Shown piece after piece: positions 6,159-8,789 of a DNA stretch of 8,789 nt. This DNA comes from JBCCSZ01 sp039199225. GTDB lineage: Bacteria > Bacteroidota > Bacteroidia > Chitinophagales > Saprospiraceae. The first letter of the stretch is position 1. Every line of letters begins with the position of its first letter. The notes below the pieces were generated by a model. The model searched no databases. It was given only the letters and a program-made list of their open reading frames with translations, and was not told the origin of the DNA. The stretch spans positions 1 through 8,789 of the forward strand of contig JBCCSZ010000322.1 of the NCBI GenBank assembly GCA_039199225.1, read 5' to 3'. Both the position numbers and the translations under genes were made by a program.

Positions 6159-6233
6159 ATGACTCAATTTAAGGGCGACAATCCCGTTCCATCAGTCTCG
6201 GGGCGCCATTCATCAGAAAGGATATACCTCATC

Positions 6234-6986
6234 ATGAAAAACACCCTTCATCTTCTTCCGATCGCTACTTTGCTGCTCCTATTCGCCTGCGGCTCTCCCA
6301 ACAACGACGCCCGCTTGGGCAGTAACACCCTGATCCAAGCACACCGAGCCATTTCCGTCAAGCTCGACGGCCGGCCCTATGACGACATTTGGAAAAAATC
6401 CGAATGGCATCCCATCGATCAACGATGGCTCGGCCCGGAGTTTCTGCCAGAGGATTTTGCAGGTCGCTACAAAGTCGCCTGGACCTACGACCAAGTTTAC
6501 CTACTCGTAGAAACAACAGATGATGTATTTGTAGAAAAAATCAAAAATGGCCTCGAACGCTATTGGGACGATGATTGCCTCGAAATTTTCATCGACGAAG
6601 ACCGCTCCGGCGGCAACCACCAATACAACCACCAGGCATTTGCTTACCATGTATCTATGAAGCACGATGTTACAGACATGGGTATGGACAGCATTCCACA
6701 CTACTACAACGAGCATGTCACAACCATCCATACCCGCAACGCCAACACCATCACTTGGGAGCTTGCCATTTACGTCTACGACAAAAGCTTTCGGGACGGC
6801 CCGGCGCTGAATGTACCAGTTCGCCTCGCACACGGCAAAAAACTTGGCTTTGCCCTGGCATATTGCGACAATGATTACAGCGAAGAAAGAGAAAATTTTA
6901 TTGGCTCCGTATTTATACCCGGAGAAGATAAAAACCGAGGCTGGATCGACGCAGGCGTATTTGGGGGTTTGGAATTAGTGGAGTAA
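6234..6986 (+). CDS. Lipoprotein with a CBM9-like carbohydrate-binding domain
   Basis: The start at 6234 gives a clean lipoprotein signal (MKNTLHLLPIATLLLLFACG, lipidated Cys19). It also lies downstream of the promoter, which excludes the ATG at 6123. An AGAAAGGA stretch 12 bases before the ATG is the closest thing to a ribosome site. Residues 35-250 match the CBM9-like / sugar-binding fold. The opening strand is ISVKLDGRPYDDIWKKSEW (40-58); then come KVAWTYDQVYLLVETTDD (80-97) and the signature YWDDDCLEIFIDED (110-123). The tail is ITWELAIYV, LGFALAYCDND and ENFIGSVF, with GWIDAGVFGGLEL at the end. In this family the domain binds xylan, cellulose or other glycans, alone or attached to glycosidases. 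Here it is stand-alone, 250 residues, so it is probably a surface or periplasmic glycan-binding lipoprotein. No polysaccharide-utilisation genes are adjacent. The ligand cannot be predicted. Confidence 0.82.
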   Translation: MKNTLHLLPIATLLLLFACGSPNNDARLGSNTLIQAHRAISVKLDGRPYDDIWKKSEWHPIDQRWLGPEFLPEDFAGRYKVAWTYDQVYLLVETTDDVFVEKIKNGLERYWDDDCLEIFIDEDRSGGNHQYNHQAFAYHVSMKHDVTDMGMDSIPHYYNEHVTTIHTRNANTITWELAIYVYDKSFRDGPALNVPVRLAHGKKLGFALAYCDNDYSEERENFIGSVFIPGEDKNRGWIDAGVFGGLELVE

Positions 6987-7000
6987 AAAGACCGGTCTTT
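6987..7000. terminator. Perfect 14-bp palindrome between convergent genes, weak terminator
   Basis: AAAGACCGGTCTTT starts directly after the TAA of the CBM9-like gene, 31 bases beyond the end of mtaB. On the minus strand the stem runs into TTTTT, so it can serve as a short terminator for mtaB. On the plus strand only TTT follows. As RNA the stem is just 5 bp with a CCGG loop, so it is weak. As DNA it is a complete palindrome. Confidence 0.4.
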
Positions 7001-7031
7001 AGAAAATACAGTCAGATTTCTTTGGATGCGT

Positions 7032-8378
7032 TCAACGTAGCTCGGGAACGCCTACCAAACGGGCATCCACGTGGCCACGGCTGTTGATACTTGTCAGTTC
7101 CACAACGCCCACTTTATTGATCATTTCCGGCACCAAGGCTGTCTCGATTTTGACGTAATTTTTCGTAAAGCCCGTCATCAAACCTTCCTCCTTGCTATTT
7201 TCGAAGAGGACCTCGCCTGTTTGACCAACAAAGCGCTCATAGAACAGTCGACGCTTTTTCTCACTCAAAATGCGCAGCATTTCATTTCGCCGACGCCTCT
7301 CGCCCATGGGTACTTTACCATCCATCTCAGCAGCAGCTGTGTTCGGACGTTCGGAGTAAGTAAAAACATGCAAGTAGGTGATGTCCAACTCATTGATAAA
7401 GCGATAGGTCTCTAGAAAATCCTCCTCCGTCTCTCCCGGAAACCCAACGATGACATCCACTCCAATACAAGCATGTGGCAGCAAGCGGCGAATGCTCGCT
7501 ACCCGGTCGACATACAGCTCCCGCTTGTAACGGCGGCGCATCTGACGCAATTGCTTATTATTACCCGATTGCAATGGCATGTGAAAATGGGGAACAAAGC
7601 GCTTGGAATGGGCTACAAATTCGATGATTTCGTTGGTACAGAGATTGGGCTCGATGGAAGAAATGCGAAAGCGTTCGATGCCTGCCACTTCATCCAATTC
7701 CTGGATAAGGTCGATGAAAAGAGCTTCTTTTTTGGGCCTTGCGCCCTCTATTACTTCCGTTCCCTCTCCAAAATCGCCAATGTTGACACCTGTCAAGACG
7801 ATCTCCTGAACACCCTTCGCAGCAATCTGAACGGCATTCTGAACGGCATTTTCAATCGTATCACTGCGGCTGCGCCCCCTGGCCAGCGGAATGGTGCAGA
7901 AGGTGCATTTGTAGTTACAGCCATCCTGTACCTTGAGGAAAGAACGGGTCCGGTCGCCAAAAGAAAAGGCATTGACAAAGGTCTTGGCATCTTGCACCTC
8001 TCCGGCCTGCACCATGCCTTTGCCAGGCGCTTTGGACAAATCATCAACATAATCGAGAATGCGGAACTTTTCGGCAGCTCCAAGGACCAAATCCACCCCT
8101 GGAATATCTGCTATTTCCTTGGGCTTCAACTGCGCATAACAGCCTACCACGACTACAAAAGCCTCCGGTGTATTGCGCAAAGCCCGACGAACAATCTGCC
8201 GACACTTCCGGTCGGCAAAATCTGTTACCGAGCAGGTGTTGATGACATAAATATCTGCCCCTTCCTCAAATTTTACCACGCCATACCCATGCTCTTCGAA
8301 CAAACGACCAATGGCCGAGGTCTCCGAGTAGTTGAGCTTGCAACCCAAAGTATAGAATGCAACCGTACGTGGCGACAT
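7032..8378 (-). CDS. mtaB: tRNA (N6-threonylcarbamoyladenosine(37)-C2)-methylthiotransferase MtaB
   Basis: This radical-SAM enzyme adds a methylthio group to t6A at position 37 of tRNAs reading ANN codons, giving ms2t6A and improving decoding accuracy. It is cytoplasmic. The 448 residues show all three domains. The N-terminal UPF0004 domain has Cys13 (TLGCKLN), Cys49 (INTCSVT) and Cys80 (VGCYAQ) for the auxiliary [4Fe-4S] cluster. The radical-SAM core has QDGCNYKCTFC (Cys154, Cys158, Cys161) followed by IPLARGRSRS, and then HFHMPLQSGN and VIVGFPGETEEDF. A TRAM-type tRNA-binding region follows (about 383-445, from FVGQTGEVLFE). The TLGCKLN start and overall length match MtaB rather than MiaB or RimO. 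Its own promoter lies 21 bases upstream. The neighbours are unrelated, as is common for this housekeeping gene. The gene is intact. Confidence 0.95.
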   Translation of the reverse strand: MSPRTVAFYTLGCKLNYSETSAIGRLFEEHGYGVVKFEEGADIYVINTCSVTDFADRKCRQIVRRALRNTPEAFVVVVGCYAQLKPKEIADIPGVDLVLGAAEKFRILDYVDDLSKAPGKGMVQAGEVQDAKTFVNAFSFGDRTRSFLKVQDGCNYKCTFCTIPLARGRSRSDTIENAVQNAVQIAAKGVQEIVLTGVNIGDFGEGTEVIEGARPKKEALFIDLIQELDEVAGIERFRISSIEPNLCTNEIIEFVAHSKRFVPHFHMPLQSGNNKQLRQMRRRYKRELYVDRVASIRRLLPHACIGVDVIVGFPGETEEDFLETYRFINELDITYLHVFTYSERPNTAAAEMDGKVPMGERRRRNEMLRILSEKKRRLFYERFVGQTGEVLFENSKEEGLMTGFTKNYVKIETALVPEMINKVGVVELTSINSRGHVDARLVGVPELR

Positions 8379-8398
8379 AGTTTAATAATTTGAATTTG

Positions 8399-8429
8399 CA
8401 AAGGTAGGGGATATTTCGGGCTAAACCAA
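8399..8429 (-). promoter_or_regulatory. Bacteroidota-type promoter of mtaB
   Basis: On the minus strand, TTG (8429-8427) and TACCTTTG (8406-8399) are exactly 20 bases apart. The start of transcription would be near 8392, giving a leader of only about 14 bases. It begins 21 bases after the stop of the upstream gene, so mtaB can be expressed independently of it. No terminator was found between the two genes. Confidence 0.75.
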
Positions 8430-8450
8430 CAGGGGGTAAGGCATTTGTCG

Positions 8451-8789
8451 CTAAGGGACTTCCTCGTATTCGTAATCTAACTGAATGCTGTTTTCAAAAT
8501 AGTTGAAATAATTTGCTTGGCTTGTTTTGAGCAAGTTATACTCTGTGTACGCTAAGTTGTAATCGATAAGGGCGGGGCCGTGGTACCAGCCACCATCAAC
8601 GGAGATCAGGTGGTCCACATTGTTTTTCGACCTGCGGTAAGCATCCGATGGATCAGCCGACAAGCGAAGGGGATTTAATTTGTTGTCGTACGTCATGTCG
8701 TAACGGACATATAGCCTGGGCGCTTCATCTCCTTGGTAGTGTTCCTCCCACAGCAAGTTGCCGTCGGCCCATTTCAAGATGCGAAAGCT
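8451..8789 (-). CDS. C-terminal fragment of a probable surface protein with YD-type strands
   Basis: The minus-strand frame is open to the right edge of the window, giving the last 112 residues of a longer protein. A TTG codon at 8777 lies within the open frame and is not a credible start. The fragment is rich in Tyr, Asn and Asp. It contains YDMTYDNKLNPLR (30-42), SKNNV (54-58) and a terminal LDYEYEEVP. In Bacteroidota lipoproteins of the YD/RHS-like or DUF4595-like type, a 'YDxKxNP ... NNV ... YEY' series is typical of C-terminal repeats. No signal sequence or catalytic residues can be judged, because the N-terminus is outside. It is on the same strand as mtaB and 72 bases upstream of it, with the mtaB promoter in the gap. 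Family assignment is tentative. Confidence 0.65.
   Translation of the reverse strand, partial: SFRILKWADGNLLWEEHYQGDEAPRLYVRYDMTYDNKLNPLRLSADPSDAYRRSKNNVDHLISVDGGWYHGPALIDYNLAYTEYNLLKTSQANYFNYFENSIQLDYEYEEVP

Noticed and set aside
6123..6233. Upstream extension of the CBM9-like gene to the ATG at 6123
   Set aside because: It would put 37 residues in front of a complete lipoprotein signal, and the consensus promoter (6130-6158) lies inside it.
7473..8393. 306-codon open frame on the plus strand opposite mtaB
   Set aside because: It is an antisense shadow. The minus-strand frame encodes a complete MtaB with all six cluster cysteines, while this translation shows no domain and covers the mtaB promoter.
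1..8789. CRISPR arrays, tRNA or rRNA genes, insertion sequences, integrase or attachment sites
   Set aside because: Looked for by eye on both strands. No spaced direct repeats, tRNA cloverleaf pattern, transposase frame or long terminal inverted repeats were seen. Highly diverged forms could be missed without computation.

Overview
The window looks like chromosomal DNA of a member of the Bacteroidota, possibly from the Saprospiria/Lewinella side of the phylum (that finer placement is inference). Three intergenic regions carry exact or near-exact copies of the Bacteroidota promoter (TTG, 18-20 bases, TAnnTTTG). Start codons mostly lack Shine-Dalgarno sequences and follow A-rich leaders. Three of the full-length genes encode lipoproteins and a fourth has a cleavable signal peptide.

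Layout. Bases 1-869 are AT-rich and nearly gene-free. They hold the first 21 codons of a minus-strand gene running off the left edge, and a 38-codon plus-strand gene (224-340) that reads as a double-glycine leader peptide, the type of precursor secreted by peptidase-containing ABC transporters. After it come an imperfect stem-loop, a small perfect hairpin, and an intrinsic terminator (642-677) with no convincing gene in front of it. Next is a two-gene plus-strand operon of unknown lipoproteins (870-2252 and 2249-2968, joined by an ATGA stop/start overlap). A bidirectional hairpin separates it from a convergent 676-residue secreted protein with YD-like beta repeats (3069-5099, minus). That gene has its own promoter, embedded in the tail of the upstream minus-strand gene, a single-cysteine thioredoxin-fold protein (5371-5985).

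A divergent intergenic region then leads to a plus-strand lipoprotein with a CBM9-like carbohydrate-binding domain (6234-6986). It converges on mtaB (7032-8378, minus), the tRNA t6A37 methylthiotransferase, which is the most securely identified gene here. The window ends inside the C-terminal part of a probable surface protein with YD-type strands (8451-8789, minus).

The genes do not form one obvious pathway. The right half (thioredoxin-like protein, CBM9 lipoprotein, mtaB) reads as ordinary chromosomal background. The left 3 kb reads as accessory DNA: low GC, orphan small peptide, unrecognised lipoproteins. By hand count, row 1081-1140 is 37% GC, against 52% for 6601-6660 and 50% for 7921-7980. 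The most interesting candidate is the orphan double-glycine peptide and the possibility that the truncated gene on its other side encodes a second leader of the same type. No maturation enzyme or transporter lies within the window.
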